Under the pieces are notes generated by a model. It was not told the origin of the DNA. It searched no databases and saw only the letters and a list, made by a program, of their open reading frames with translations. From Wurfbainia villosa (taxonomy: Eukaryota > Streptophyta > Magnoliopsida > Zingiberales > Zingiberaceae): DNA of 64,000 nt. Position numbers and translations under genes: made by a program. This document shows positions 35,855-47,690 of this stretch, piece after piece. Position 1 is the stretch's first letter. Each line of letters opens with the position of its first letter. The stretch lies in assembly GCA_025175895.1 (NCBI GenBank), contig CM046000.1:91992753-92056752 (forward strand), read 5' to 3'.

Positions 35855-36894
35855 TTGAAAATCCTAAAAATCACAATGATCAAAATATTAGATTTCAAAT
35901 ATTATTGATTCCTCAAAACAATAAAATCCCGAAATCAACCAACACCTCAAAACACCGAGAATATCGCATGCCACGATAGTGTGGACGTATACGAATTCCA
36001 CATTTGTAAGAGGAGGTTTTACCCATTAATTTTATTATCTTGTCAACCTTACTTTTTGACAAATAAAATTAATAGTTGGTTCCTCTTTAGCCCTACAAAT
36101 AAAAGCAGTGACTCCGATGGGGAGGATACCTTTATTTGTATCTAAGTGTACACCATTACACGATACTAAGGGAATTATTTCGGATTATGTGCCTTACCGA
36201 TGGGGAAGTACACACTCTCCTAAATAATTTCCTATAACCATTATTTGACCTAGTGATCCGCAAACAAACCCATCCGATGGGGAGGAAGGCACTCAAAGCC
36301 AACGCGCAAGTGTTTTGCATCACACGTCAAATTGTAATGGAGGCCGCGGGAATTAATTAAAATATCCCTCTCCTACTTAGTAAATTGAGATCGAGGAATT
36401 TTAAACATACACAACATGCATATAAAACAAATAAGCAATAAATATGGAAAAACAGAATTTTTTCCAACTATTATGGCATTGTCCTCCAATAAGCATCCCG
36501 TCGTGTCACCACCTCGTCCGCTCCACCTTTTCCCGTGCGCAAGTCACCAAAGATATCCGAGCCGAGATAAATCATTTTATTTACATCCATCGATCCTATA
36601 CTCCATGAAGGAGCGTACAAATAATCTAGATCGAAAGTAAACTAAAATGATCGGCTAAACAATGCCGTATTTAATTACAAAAATTAAATACTAATCTAGC
36701 CTCGTCAACCCCGAGGATTCAAATAATAAATTTTTACACACATCCATTCACATACACACACATGGCCATAATAGTCGGATCTTATGCCTGCAACCAAAGA
36801 GTTAAACTACGCATATCCTACTATTATCCGGCACATATAATATATGAAAAATGCATAAAAAATTAACCGAATCCTAAACACACAAAACCGGAAA
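35855..36894 (-). other. Leader of copia B
   Basis: This untranslated leader lies between the primer site and gag. Several imperfect repeats of CCGATGGGGA(G/A) occur at 36110-36290 (plus strand). No gene is seen. Confidence 0.6.
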
Positions 36895-36912
36895 CCGATG
36901 GCTCTGATACCA
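36895..36912 (-). other. Primer-binding site of copia B
   Basis: On the minus strand TGGTATCAGAGCCATCGG lies two bases after the LTR. Its first twelve bases match plant initiator tRNA-Met exactly. Confidence 0.9.
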
Positions 36913-36914
36913 AT

Positions 36915-39027
36915 TGTAGGTTGGCCGCATCGGAGGCTCATTGGCTCCCATGTCCCCGGATTAAAATTTTCACTAATGAAAGAATTAATCCGGATGGGAT
37001 GAGCTTCCTTAGCACAACCTATTCGTCGTCGTGCTAACAACTTGAGTGGTCGCTTGAACAAACTAGTTGTTCAAGCAACACAACTCTTCTAGTTGGTTAG
37101 CCGCGGAAGAGACGACGGATGGATCGCCGGTTTTTGTGTTTATCTTCGGGGTCCATGATTATACAATATATATTCATCCACACACATGCATAATCAAAAC
37201 AAATAAGAACATGCTCAGATCTGTACATAAAGTTAAAATAACTTTATACCTCACGATCTTCTACCGTATGTCCTATCCTTCTCGTGGACGACGTGTGGAC
37301 GAAGTTCCTCCACGAGTAGAAGCCTTCTAGATCGCTTTCTTCTCTACCTTGTCCGCTACGAACAAAGAGAAGAACTCACAAATACCTTTCCTATCTAGAA
37401 CCGGCCACCGAATTAGGGAATTTGGTGCAACCGCCGGCCAAGGAGCAATGGATGATGCGCCGGCCAACTTCAAGAAGTGTTGCCGTCGGCCACTTTGGAG
37501 AATAGGGAGGAGGAAGAGAACCGGCCACCAATTGGAGGCGAACCGCCGGCCAAGGAAGAAGGGGGAAGCCTCTAGGATGGGCGCCAGCCAAGGAATTATC
37601 AATGGAAGTGGGCGCCGGCAATCAACAAGATGGAAGAGGTTGCCGCCCACTTTGCTCCAAACCCTAGCCGCCCAAAAAACCTAGCCGACCAAAACCCTAA
37701 CTCCAATCCTTTGATCAATCTTGCCGCCCAACCCTAAGCATCTATTTATAGAATAGGGCTTAAGCCTCATTTAATCTCCACCGTCGGATTTAGGGATTTA
37801 ATCTCCACCGTCGGATCTAGGATTTTATCCCAACCGTCGGATCTAGGGTTTAATCCCAACCGTCGGATCTAGGATTTCATCCCAACCGTCGGATCTAAGG
37901 TTTCATCCCAACCATTGGATCTAGGGTTTTATCCCAACCATCGGATCTAGGGATTTAATTCCAACCGTCGATTCTAGGATTTCATCCTAACCATCGGATC
38001 TAGGGATTTAATCCCAACCGTTGGTTCTAGGGTTTCATCCAACCATCGGATCTAGGGATTTAATCCCAACCGTTGGTTCTAGGTTTTGTTTTACATTCTT
38101 GGATCTAGACTTCATAAGGATTATATTAGGCTACGATAGGGACCATAAGGAGGAGTTGGGTCTTGGCCACCCGATGGATCGGAACCACACTAACTTGATC
38201 CATCAATGATGTTCCATTCCACTAGAGGATCATCATTGAACTACCTCACCAACCCCCATAAATCAATATGGGCTCCATATATTATTTGTACATTAATCTC
38301 CCCGTGTTTAAGATATCGAATGTCCGTCAATTAATTGATTTATTGACCATCAATTAATTAACATCTAATTCCTCGAGTAGTACCACTCAACCTTATCATC
38401 ATGTTGACTAAGTCAACCAGCTGGGTTTACATGATGAACCTTATGAGCTCCTCAAGGGGACATCATCAACCTAATATATAGGACACGGTTTCCTCCTATA
38501 ATCAACGGCACACCATGTAAATAATATTATCTCCCAACTTACCGGGCATATTGATTTAATCCATCTAAATCTCACCCACTGGTAAATCAAAGAAATAAAT
38601 ACTAAGTACATGTGCCCGTTATTATATCGGGATTAAGAGCATGTACAACATAATATCCGAGGTCCGATTCAATCATGTAGTCAGTACTAAATTGAATCAC
38701 CTCTATGTCGGTCCTGCTCAATACACCTAAGTGTACCAGTGTAACTCTATGTTCAAGATAAAACAATACCAAGCTACACTACAACCATGCCAATGGTTTG
38801 TCCAAAACCATTTTGGTTGTGAGCCTCTACTTATATTTTACAAGGAACTGATAACATGATCTTCTGTGCCACACCAAGCACCATGTTATCTACAATGTAA
38901 AATATTTAGACAATATGCACACATATATAATGAATATATATAAAATGCAAACAATGATCATGTGATTCTTATTTCAAAATAAAATGTTCATACAAAAAGA
39001 GCTAGGCTTTCAGTATACATTCCAACA
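36915..39027 (-). repeat. Copia B LTR (5' LTR in element orientation)
   Basis: It runs TGTAGGTTGGCCGCATCGG to CATTCCAACA, 2,113 bp, 26 bp longer than its partner. The offset is zero before the tandem array and exactly 26 after it. Confidence 0.93.
37775..38086. repeat. 26-bp tandem array in copia B right LTR
   Basis: Twelve imperfect units related to CAACCGTCGGATCTAGGATT, one more than in the left LTR. Confidence 0.88.
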
Positions 39028-39960
39028 GTAATTCCTTCCTTGGTTAGGTAGATTGATGATCTTAGTGCATGAATTATATGATGACGATAGTATCATTATC
39101 TTGAATCCACTCTTGTTTATTCTTGTGCTTGATACTTAGCCTTTGAACTTTGAGATGCTTTGTTCGATATCTATACAATTTCGTTTCATCACTATTGTTG
39201 ATCACCGATTCTATATATGTTTGATTTATAGATGTTGTGTAAGTGCATGTAGCTGAGTACAATTGTAGTTTGGTTCAGGTTAACATGATGTATTACTGGT
39301 GGTAGGTGATGGATCTAGATGTGGAGTTGATTGTAGTATCATATCACTTTGCATTGTGTATCTATTGTGGATCATGTCTTATGTGTATGATTGGGTGTGT
39401 TGTCGATAGAGATTTGTTTAAGGACTGGAGGTCCTAGCACAGTCGTGGTCTTGGATTGGGTCATCATATTTTACTCCTAGTGTGAGTGATGCTTATATCT
39501 ACAGGCATGATTATGATTGAATACTTGATTATGTTGTTGCTGATGTGTAACCATGTGAGGTGGCATATATGTATAGAACACATATTGCATCAGTGTAGCC
39601 ATGTGTTGTGGCGAGCCATGTGTGGTGGCGTGTCTATATCGTGATACGTATTGCATCAGTATTGCCATGTATAGTGGTGTAGCCATGTGTGATAGTGTAT
39701 ATGCGTGTGATACTAACTGTATCAGGATTTCCATAGGCAGCGACATACCCATTATTGGTGGTGTATTTGCATAGACATACCCATTATTGGTGGTGTATTT
39801 GCATACAATACAAATTGCATCTACATTACCAAGTGCAGTGGTGTGGTCATGTTGGATGGTGTATATGAAAATGATATTATTGTATCCGCATAGTCATGAG
39901 TAGTGGTGTATATATATATGATATACATTGCATCTGTATTGCCATGTGGAGCGGCATAGC

Positions 39961-39965
39961 CATGT
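39961..39965. other. Empty target site matching C1
   Basis: CATGT occurs once in agcCATGTgtggtgacattc. The paralogous X 5' LTR has the same context with C1 between two CATGT copies. Confidence 0.85.
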
Positions 39966-40128
39966 GTGGTGACATTCATATATGCATGTATTACATATTG
40001 CATATATCCTGAGATATTGCATTTGGATGAGCCATGACTGTTACTTATTGTTGTACATTGCAATACATGTCATTTACACATTATACATGTGGTTATATGG
40101 TGCCCAAAGCTTGGATTTTCTTGTCGCC

Positions 40129-40131
40129 CAG
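40129..40131. other. Empty target site matching the CACTA
   Basis: A single CAG occurs in ttgtcgccCAGgtcacaggt. In X 5' LTR this context is split by the 8.87-kb CACTA with CAG on each side. Confidence 0.9.
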
Positions 40132-40546
40132 GTCACAGGTAGAAGATTCCTTGGGTGCTTAGAGCTCCGCCAGCTGATCCCATCTCACACCGAGTGGTTG
40201 AATTTTTATTCCATATTGTTGTTTTATCATGGGTTGGTTTGTTTTGGGATTTTATCCTATATTATTTCAACATTTATGTATATGGACGTGTTATATGTAT
40301 TTGACCTTTATTATGGATTTGGTTTGGATGTTGATTTCTACTATGTTTTTTTGTTGTGTTAAAGTGACTTCAGAGTTTATCTGATGTCCGTGTATTTCTA
40401 TTATTTGTCGATATTATTTCACTATGATTTATGATTTGTGTGTATCAACAACTATATTGGCCTTGTATCAGTGTTGTATCTTATATTGTCACTAGAGGGT
40501 ACCATCCAGTTGATGGACAATTATACTCTCAGAGCGTGACAAGATG

Positions 40547-40909
40547 GGTCATAGGAGGTTTCTCCGGTCAGCTCCATCTAAAACAATCTTGCATGGAACT
40601 TATTAGGGGTTCTTCTCTCTCCTCCACTAGGCAATCCAAACACGAGTTCCATTGGTGCAATGTCCACTCATGTTCTATGTTAAAAAGCCTAAAAGTGATC
40701 TTACCCTCTTCACTTTCTTTCCCTGTCAAAATCTCCGCCTCCAATGAATTCAAGAATTCCAAAACTATCCTAGGGTAGGTTGGGTAGCTCACCCCCATAA
40801 TCTCTCCCCAACCCATTTTTGCAAAAAGGGCTTGTACATCCCCAAGTAGGCTTTCTAAAAGAGCTTTATCTAAATACCTAGTAGTAGTGATTTTTCGATT
40901 CGAAAGCAT
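40547..40909 (-). pseudogene. ATHILA ORF-like protein, 5' part (Athila-3)
   Basis: The minus strand reads MLSNRKITTTRYLDKALLES, then YPTYPRIVLEFL and FRLFNIEHEWTLHQWNS. This matches the ORF of Athila-1 at 46302. Both belong to the plant-specific ATHILA ORF / putative plant transposon protein family, whose role in the element is unknown. A stop follows near 40568, and X is inserted just after the codons for Tyr-Asp-Pro-Ser. Confidence 0.8.
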
Positions 40910-41559
40910 ATTAAATCTATCCCTATGCTCATCATTACGAAATATGAGGGTAGGGAGAGCATTACCTTATTCCGGAGCTTGTGGGGTGCCCCTTCTCCTT
41001 GACCTTCGCTTCAAGGTAGCAGATCACATTGCCACATGCTTTGTCCTCCTCATTTTTTCTTCTTTGAGGCTTCTTTGATGGTTGGAGAGGCTCCTAAGAG
41101 GTGGGGAAAGTGATTTCACACGGCTAGGCAAGAGGGATTGAAGAACACTGCGGTTTTTGGGCAAAACACATGGTGCTTTGCCTTTTAAACCCATTCGACA
41201 TAGCCGTGTGGAATCCACAAGGCCAACCGTGTGCGACGCTGGGAGAGAGGATGGAATTTGGCACGACCATGTGAAATTCACACAGTCGACCATGTGAGCC
41301 CTTGATTTTCTCCCAGAGTGCAACACAATTCGAATCTTTCACATGCCTCGCTGTGTGCGCTTTTGATCATCGGGCACGACCATGTGGGATCCACACGACC
41401 ACCCGTGCCTTTTCTTAAGGGTTTAGAAAGGAATGATAATTCTACCTAGTAAGTTCCTTTTCACTCTAAACTATTTACAAAGACATTAATGACCATAAAG
41501 TAAAGTCTAAATTATACACATGCATGCAATAAATGTAAAAACATATAAAATTAAACTTG

Positions 41560-42082
41560 GGTTGCCTCCTAAGAAGCACTTTGTTTATAGTCTTTTAGTT
41601 CGACCGTACTCCATTGCTTTAGTTGAGTTCCGATGATTCTATGAACCTCCATTCATCCATCTTAGCATTTTCACCTTCTAAGGGGGTACTCGTTATCTTG
41701 CAGGAAGTATACCCATTTGAGAATGGAGCCTTACACTCTGATAAGTTGAATATGATGATTTCTCCATCCACTTCCAACGAGACTTTGTGCTCCTTCACGT
41801 CTATGCGTGCTCTTGCAATTGCCAGAAAGGGTCTCCCTAAGATTATTAGATTCTAAAGGTTTGGTCCTGTATCCAATACAATAAAGTCTGTGGGTATCTC
41901 AAAACTTTCAACTACCATAGGTACATTCTTCAGCATGCCAATGGGTTTCCTTGATCGGATCATCTTCCATGCAAATAGATAGGCCCGTTGGTTATATACC
42001 ACTCAGACCCATCTCCCTGTAGAATGCGTAGGGCATCATGCTAACGGATGACCCTAAATCACACAGTGCTTCATCGAAGCTC
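41560..42082 (-). pseudogene. Athila-3 protease region
   Basis: The minus strand gives ALCDLGSSVSMMPYAFY near 42070-42000, the retropepsin-like DLGSS motif of Athila. It is followed by VPMVVESFEIPTDFIVLDTG and LGRPFLAIARA near 41900-41800. Disrupted by the insertion of Athila-1. Confidence 0.7.
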
Positions 42083-42238
42083 TTGATGTGAGCAAAACAT
42101 ATAGGGTTTTAGGAGTAGTTTTCGCTCACATCTCGTTTAGTTTTATATTTGCTTCATGGATATTCTACTTTATTTTCTATGCATTTTCTGTTTTCTAGTT
42201 TGGAGATCAACTCTTTGTACTTTTGTGTTCAGGATAGC

Positions 42239-42243
42239 ATTCC
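42239..42243. other. Empty target site matching C2
   Basis: ATTCC occurs in agcATTCCatgggg. In the 3' LTR the same context is split by C2 with ATTCT and ATTCC on the two sides. Confidence 0.8.
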
Positions 42244-42472
42244 ATGGGGAAAACGGGCACTTTTGGAACAAAAAGGAGGCATTTAGTAGCTAGACACAGA
42301 GTGGGACACGACATGGGCATATGACTACACATGACCGTGTCCAGGGTTCGAAAATGGCTGCCACAGCCTTACACACGGCCTGGCCATGTGTTTTCACACG
42401 GCCGTGTGGTGGCCAGGAAACTTGACACAACCAGAGTTTTTTCTAGATTTCGTGAGGATTCGGCGTGATGTC

Positions 42473-42480
42473 TATATAAG
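42473..42480 (+). promoter_or_regulatory. Probable TATA box of the Athila-1 LTR
   Basis: TATATAAG lies 390 bp into the LTR and is conserved in the 3' LTR (54674-54681). Promoter role is inferred. Confidence 0.5.
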
Positions 42481-43414
42481 GAAAGCTACACCCAAACCCT
42501 AGGAGGAGGCACGATGACTGGGACGACACTCCGAAGCCCTAAAAAGCTCCAGGAACTCACATCGGGGAGGAAGTGAGTCGCTCGAGGATCAAGTTCTGCA
42601 CCACAATGCCAGAGGGAAGAGTTGCATTTACATTGTAATTCATATTTCTTACATGTTTATCATTATATTCATGAATTCCATAATGTTTTGTGATTCTCTT
42701 CTCATATTCATGGATTAGATTCTTCGATTCTAGGATTAGGGAGTAGTTTGTGTTGGGTAGAACATTGCTATTTCAAATATATTTTTGTTCATGAAATCAT
42801 ATTTGCAGTTGAATGATTGTTTAGATCTATAACTTTGTGTTTTGGTTTTCTATCTTCTGTGCATAGACGATACGAGGGGTGATAGACCTCATATCTAAGA
42901 TTTAGGGGATATTAGGAGGAACCTAGAGGTTGGCCTCATCACCTGCAATTGTGGATAGAAGGATGTGATAGAGTCGGTAATGTGTTTCGTTTTGGCTCAT
43001 CGCAGGGATCGATTCGGTATCCTCGTACCATAGTGTATGATGTCCTTTCCACAAAACCCTAGCTAGAAAATCTGGATACATTCAATTGATAGCATGTTGT
43101 GTAACACACAAACGAAATCGAAGTCCTAGAATCCATCCAAATCCTCGTAGCAACCCTTCTTTTCTTCTTTGTGACACCGTACTGAGTTTGGATCGTCGAC
43201 GACCTCTCATTCATGAACCCTAGGATTACTAATCTGAACAACAACACATCTACTGGACAAACTGATACTTGAAATCTCAGTCCTTGTGGGATAAATATTC
43301 TTTATTACTTGATGACATCCATGCACTTGCGGGTGTTGAGCACGAGTATACGCTTCGAGTCCTCGACAGACTCCATCACGAGATTTGAGGTCACGTTTGC
43401 GTGCATCAAGTTTT

Positions 43415-43432
43415 TAGCGTCGTTGCCAGAGA
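43415..43432 (+). other. Degenerate primer-binding site of Athila-1
   Basis: TAGCGTCGTTGCCAGAGA differs from the intact Athila-2 site (TGGCGCCGTTGCCGGGGA) at four positions, all G-to-A or C-to-T. Confidence 0.8.
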
Positions 43433-43807
43433 CTGATTGATTCGATATCAAATCAAGAAGTGGATAGTTGGATCAGACTTAGGATTAGATTTATTTACTT
43501 GCTTTACTTTCTTTTATTTTTACTTTTATTTTATTTACATCGGTTTTAGATTTTACATATATAGATTTAATTTTTATTTTAGCAGTAGTTCTACATTTTC
43601 TTATTTGCTCCTTGATTTAGTTAGCTAGATTAGTTTATTTCTTGTTTCTAAACCTTTGGTAAATACTCCTAATTTGGTGGCTCAATTCTTCATATGCTTA
43701 GACACCTAGGATCGTAAGGCCTGATTCCGATCGATCTAGAAATCGAACGAACCTATCACTGTTAGAGAGCTGAACAAAAGAGGATGGAGGACCAAGCTAC
43801 ATCATAA

Positions 43808-45170
43808 GTGAATATAGGTAGCCGACCTTTGAGGGATTACGCAAACCCTAGCCCTAGAGGATTTAGGCCGAGTATAGCTGGACTGTTCATTTCGACAAAC
43901 AACTTTGAGCTGAAATCGACACTCATACACATGGACCAACAGATTCAATTCGGGGGAGCTGCGACTGAAGACCTGACCCGGCACCTGGAGTTATTCTTGG
44001 AAATATGCTCAACGATGAAGATAAATGGAGTCCCTGCAGACGCGATCCTCTTGAGCCTATTCCTGTTCTCATTGCAGGATAAGGCTAAGGCATGGCTTCA
44101 CTCTTTGCCTTCGGGAAGCATTACTACATGGAAGCAATGTGAGCAGCAGTTCTTGAACAAATACTTCTCACCAAGCAAGACTGCTCACATGCACCATCTA
44201 ATCACAAGCTTCCATCAGAAGGAAGGAGAGTCCCTATTTTAAGCTTGGGATCGCTACAATGGGCTACTTTACCAATGGCCCCACCATGGACTGGAAAGGT
44301 GACTGGTAATCCACATCTTCTATAATGGGATCATGTATACCACAAAGATGTCCCTCGATTCTGCTGCAGGAGCACTTATGAACAAGACTATCGAGTAAGC
44401 AGAGGAGCTGATAGAAGAGGTGGCCTAGAACCACCATCAATGGGTTTTCGAACGTAGTCACTTAGCTCCTGCCGCGGGACGATATACTGTCAACTCAGTG
44501 AACCACCTAGCAGCGAGGATGGACGTGCTTAGCAGATGATTCGACTCTTTAAATCCTGCATCTGCATGTGCGACCATTGACTTTGGAGAAGGAGCAGCTG
44601 TGTATCGGGAGAACTACTATGGAGGGCAGGGTGGCTTAGAAGAGTAGATTGAGCATGTCAATGCGGTTGGGGACTATAATCAAAGGCCCAACAACCCATA
44701 CTCCAATACTTACAACCCCGGATGGAAGAACCACCCGAACTTTTCCAATCGAAATAACTTGAGGAACTTCCAACCATCAGGAGGGTATGGGCAGCAGCAG
44801 GGCAATGGGCAGCAATAACGACAGAAGTCTAGGTTAGAATTGATGATGGAAGACTTCATTGCTACCCAAACTAAGGCCAATGAAGAGTTCCATCGCCAAC
44901 ATTAAAAAATTGAGGAGTCACTCAGAGACTTGATGGCCACTGTTGTCGGTCTTGCAAGTCACACAAGGATGTTGGAGATACAAGTGGCCCAGATAGCCCA
45001 AATCATGTCACAACCTATGGAGAGCTCTCCAACATTACCCGAGCCAAGTAAAGTTAAGGAAGGAGTGTGCAACGAGAAAGTAGCACAAAGAAACAGATTC
45101 GCCAAGGGGTGTGCAACCATGATTTCCATCCTACTTGACCAAGCCGAAATTGAGGACAAGATTCCACCCT
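43808..45170 (+). pseudogene. Athila-1 Gag, broken by stops
   Basis: A first frame of 144 codons holds the retrotransposon gag core (LELFLEICSTMKINGVPADA, DKAKAWLHSLPSGSITTWKQ, FLNKYFSPSKTAHMHHLI). The reading continues through in-frame TAG/TAA stops (44240, 44396, 44425, 44537, 44645, 44816 and others) with ALMNKTIE, NPGWKNHPNF and MATVVGLASHTRMLEIQVAQ. These are the usual C-terminal Gag features of the Athila group. Most stops sit where Gln, Trp or Glu codons are expected. It cannot make a full Gag. Confidence 0.85.
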
Positions 45171-45680
45171 AGCTTGAGGACCCTGGTGAATTTGTTATCC
45201 TTTGCTTGATTTATGGGGAAAGCTTCGAGAAGCACTGTGCGACTTGGAGTCATCACTAAGTGTGATGCCCTACGCATACTACTTGAAGATGGGACTGAAT
45301 GGGCTCCAAATAGTGAATGTTGGTATTTGCATGGGGAACGACTCAATCAAGGAACCCATCGGCATGCTAGCACATGTGCCTATGGTCGTCGAGAACTTCG
45401 TGATATATATAGATTTTATTATACTCGACACAGGACTAGATCCCTAGAATCCTATCATCTTGGGAAGGCCCTTTCTGGCTACTGCGGGGGCGTGCAAAGA
45501 TGTAAAAGTGCATAAGATTTAATTGGAGGTAGACAGGGAGATCATCCTCTTCAATCTGTCAGAGTGTAGAACTCCCCTCCTAGATGGCTTCACTTTTAGC
45601 AGGGTAAATCCAAGCCCACCAGACATCAATCCTGAGACAGATGAATGGAGGTTTACAGAACCTCCGGAGCCAAATTGATA
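45171..45680 (+). pseudogene. Athila-1 protease remnant
   Basis: ALCDLESSLSVMPYAYYLKM shows the DLGSS active-site loop with Gly changed to Glu (DLESS), followed by VPMVVENFVIYIDFIILDTG and a frameshifted ILGRPFLATAGA. After this the sequence goes to WRFTEPPEPN, stops and spacer, not to reverse transcriptase. Confidence 0.75.
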
Positions 45681-46301
45681 ATGGAGTGGGGTCGAGCTAA
45701 AAGACATTAAACAAAGCGCTTCTTGGGAGGCAACCCAAGTTTAGTTTTTAGGTTTCCTTTTTATTGTATTGCATTCATTTGGTTAGTTTGAACTTTGATT
45801 TCCATTTCATTTAGCATTAGGACTAGAAAGAACTTGCTACATAAAAATAAAAATTAATTTTATCTTACATGGCAAAGCGTGTGAGAGAATTCGGACCATT
45901 GTGCACAAAAGGAGAAAAATGGGGGCACACAACCTAGTCGTGTGTTTTCACACGATCGTGTCTCTTCCTTCAGTGGCACACATGTTATGTCCATGTATTT
46001 TCACACAGTCGTGTCACACGAGGTTAAGTAGAGAACGCCGTGCGTTTCCACCCCAAATGCACTGTGTTTTGATTTCTCTTGCCCTAGCCATGTGGATTCT
46101 TCTTCCCCACCACCTAGAAGCCCTTCCAACCTTCAAGGAAGCTCAAAAGAAGCAAGGATGAGGAGAACCAAGCAAGTGACATCTCGATTCGGTGCTTCGA
46201 AGCGAAGGGCAAGGAGAATGGACGACCCTCAAGCTCTGGAGGAAGGTAACACTTTTCCAACCCTTCTCTTTCGCAATAATGAGCATAGGGAATGATTTGA
46301 T

Positions 46302-47690
46302 ATGCTCTCTACTAGAAAAATCACCACTACTAGGTACCTTGATGAAGATCTATTAGAATCCCTAGGTTTGCTTGGTGACATTCAAGCCCTATTTGAAAAA
46401 ATGGGGTGGAGAGAGATAATGGGGATAAGACATCCAACCCACCCTAGGATAGTTTTAGAGTTTTTAAGTTCTTTAGAAGAGGAAGTTTTAACGGGTAGAG
46501 AGATCGAGGAGGGTAGGATTACCTTTAGGCTATTTAACATTGAGCATGAATGGACACTACACCAATGGAACACATGCTTTGGTTTGCCTTGTGGGAGAGA
46601 GAGAAGAACCCCTATTGGGTTCAACTCTAGAATCTTTTGCACTGAATTGACAGGAGAGCACGCATACGACCCTTCTAAGGCCAAATTGCGCCTCCAAAAC
46701 CTCATTTTCTGGTACATACACCGAATCATGGCAAGTACTATTTTTGGTCGTGGAGAGAGTGACGGTGTAGTGCGAGCTAGTGAGCTGCTTTGCTTGTGGG
46801 ACATGCTACAAGAAAAGGAGTAGCATTGATGTAGGGTCCCATTTCATTAGACACTTAGTGAAAATGGGCAAAGCAACGAGAGGAGAGATTAATGTGGGGA
46901 GCCTACTTACCCACATTTGCCATAGGATGGGGTACGACTACACCATGCTAGATAGCATAGAGGGGAGCCCTTGGATCGACCTAGGAGTGTGTATGGCCAT
47001 GAAAATGATAGTGAGGGAGGGACACTCCTTGTGCTTTGTAAGGAAAAACCTGACGACCCTTAGGCTCCCCGACCCCGATCATACCACCATCACCACATGC
47101 GCCAACTAGCGCTTAGACATGATAGTGGAGTCCCCGCCATATGAGAGACCATCCACATCGGAACCCATCTCTCCCCCCTTTACATCACTCTCCCTCTAGT
47201 CCAAGCATGCATAGGAGCCCAGCTAGTCCACATCGACATGAGCATGCACCTGCACTGCCACCTTTTTCTACTTTTGAGCAGGATGCAGATATATCTACCT
47301 ATGATTTTTCAGAGTTTCGATCGTGCCTCGATGACATATATGTCGAGTAACAAACATAGAGGTAGCGATGGGAGGAGCAGAGTGCCTACATGCAGGCGGA
47401 GTTTCAAGGCTTCCGGGAGCAATTCCAGCAAGTCGAGGAGTTCTACGACGAGGCCCGTGTCTACTTCCAGGAGGAGGCTGCCCATCGTCAGGAGGAAGCC
47501 ACCTACTGCCAGGAGATGCGACAACACATGCATGCCCAGCAGGCGCAGTGGACTTGGTAGGAAGAGCAACAAGCAGCCCTGCATCTACCAGCTCTCAGAT
47601 CGACCACATGTACATGTGGCATCAATAGTTCAACAGCAGGTTCTCCTAGGACCCCGAGATGCTGAGGCTACCTGACTTTTCACTTCGTCC
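46302..47690 (+). pseudogene. ATHILA ORF-like protein of Athila-1
   Basis: The first frame (46302-46823) reads MLSTRKITTTRYLDEDLLES, THPRIVLEFLSSLEEE, FRLFNIEHEWTLHQWNTC and YIHRIMASTIFGRGESDGVV. It continues after a frameshift near 46800 (HFIRHLVKMGKATRGEINVG, 46840-47109), then a proline/serine/histidine-rich linker (47120-47280). It ends in a Gln/Glu-rich probable coiled coil (about 47380-47560, EFQGFREQFQQVEEFYDEAR). It belongs to the plant ATHILA ORF / putative plant transposon protein family; function unknown. Its position between protease and 3' LTR is where Athila elements carry their extra ORF. Confidence 0.8.

Larger units (their letters stand above)
29858..39027 (-). mobile_element. 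Ty1/copia retrotransposon B, structurally complete
   Basis: The 9,170-bp element has two LTRs (29858-31944, 36915-39027), a primer site, gag, protease region, integrase, reverse transcriptase, RNase H and a polypurine tract, all on the minus strand. The flanking 5-bp duplication GTAAT is perfect (29853-29857, 39028-39032). Its LTRs are nearly identical apart from one 26-bp indel and scattered substitutions, so it is among the youngest insertions here. Stops and frameshifts in gag and pol nevertheless make it non-autonomous. Confidence 0.95.
28614..40541 (+). repeat. 3' LTR of chromovirus X, split by copia B
   Basis: The two pieces are 28614-29857 and 39033-40541, about 2.75 kb together, from TGTAAGATATC to GCGTGACA. 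The joint at GTAAT is the target duplication of copia B. The right half aligns with the X 5' LTR pieces and supplies empty sites for C1 (39961) and the CACTA (40129). An open frame at 28887-29300 has no recognisable domain and lies within the LTR, so it is not called a gene. The bases after 40541 belong to Athila-3. Confidence 0.8.
40542..42082 (-). mobile_element. Athila-3, minus-strand internal fragment
   Basis: On the minus strand the fragment holds an Athila protease region (42082-41600), a non-coding spacer with CCGTGTG-type motifs (41560-40950) and the start of the ATHILA ORF (40909-40547). It is cut by X on the left and by Athila-1 on the right. It has the same order as Athila-1 and likewise no reverse transcriptase or integrase between protease and ORF. 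It is the oldest layer seen. Confidence 0.8.
42083..43408 (+). repeat. 5' LTR of Athila-1
   Basis: It runs TGATGTGAGC to GTGCATCA (1,326 bp), with 5-bp inverted termini TGATG...CATCA. It contains the 14-bp palindrome CACACGGCCGTGTG at 42395-42408 and a TATA-like TATATAAG at 42473. It supplies the empty site for C2 at 42239. Confidence 0.88.
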
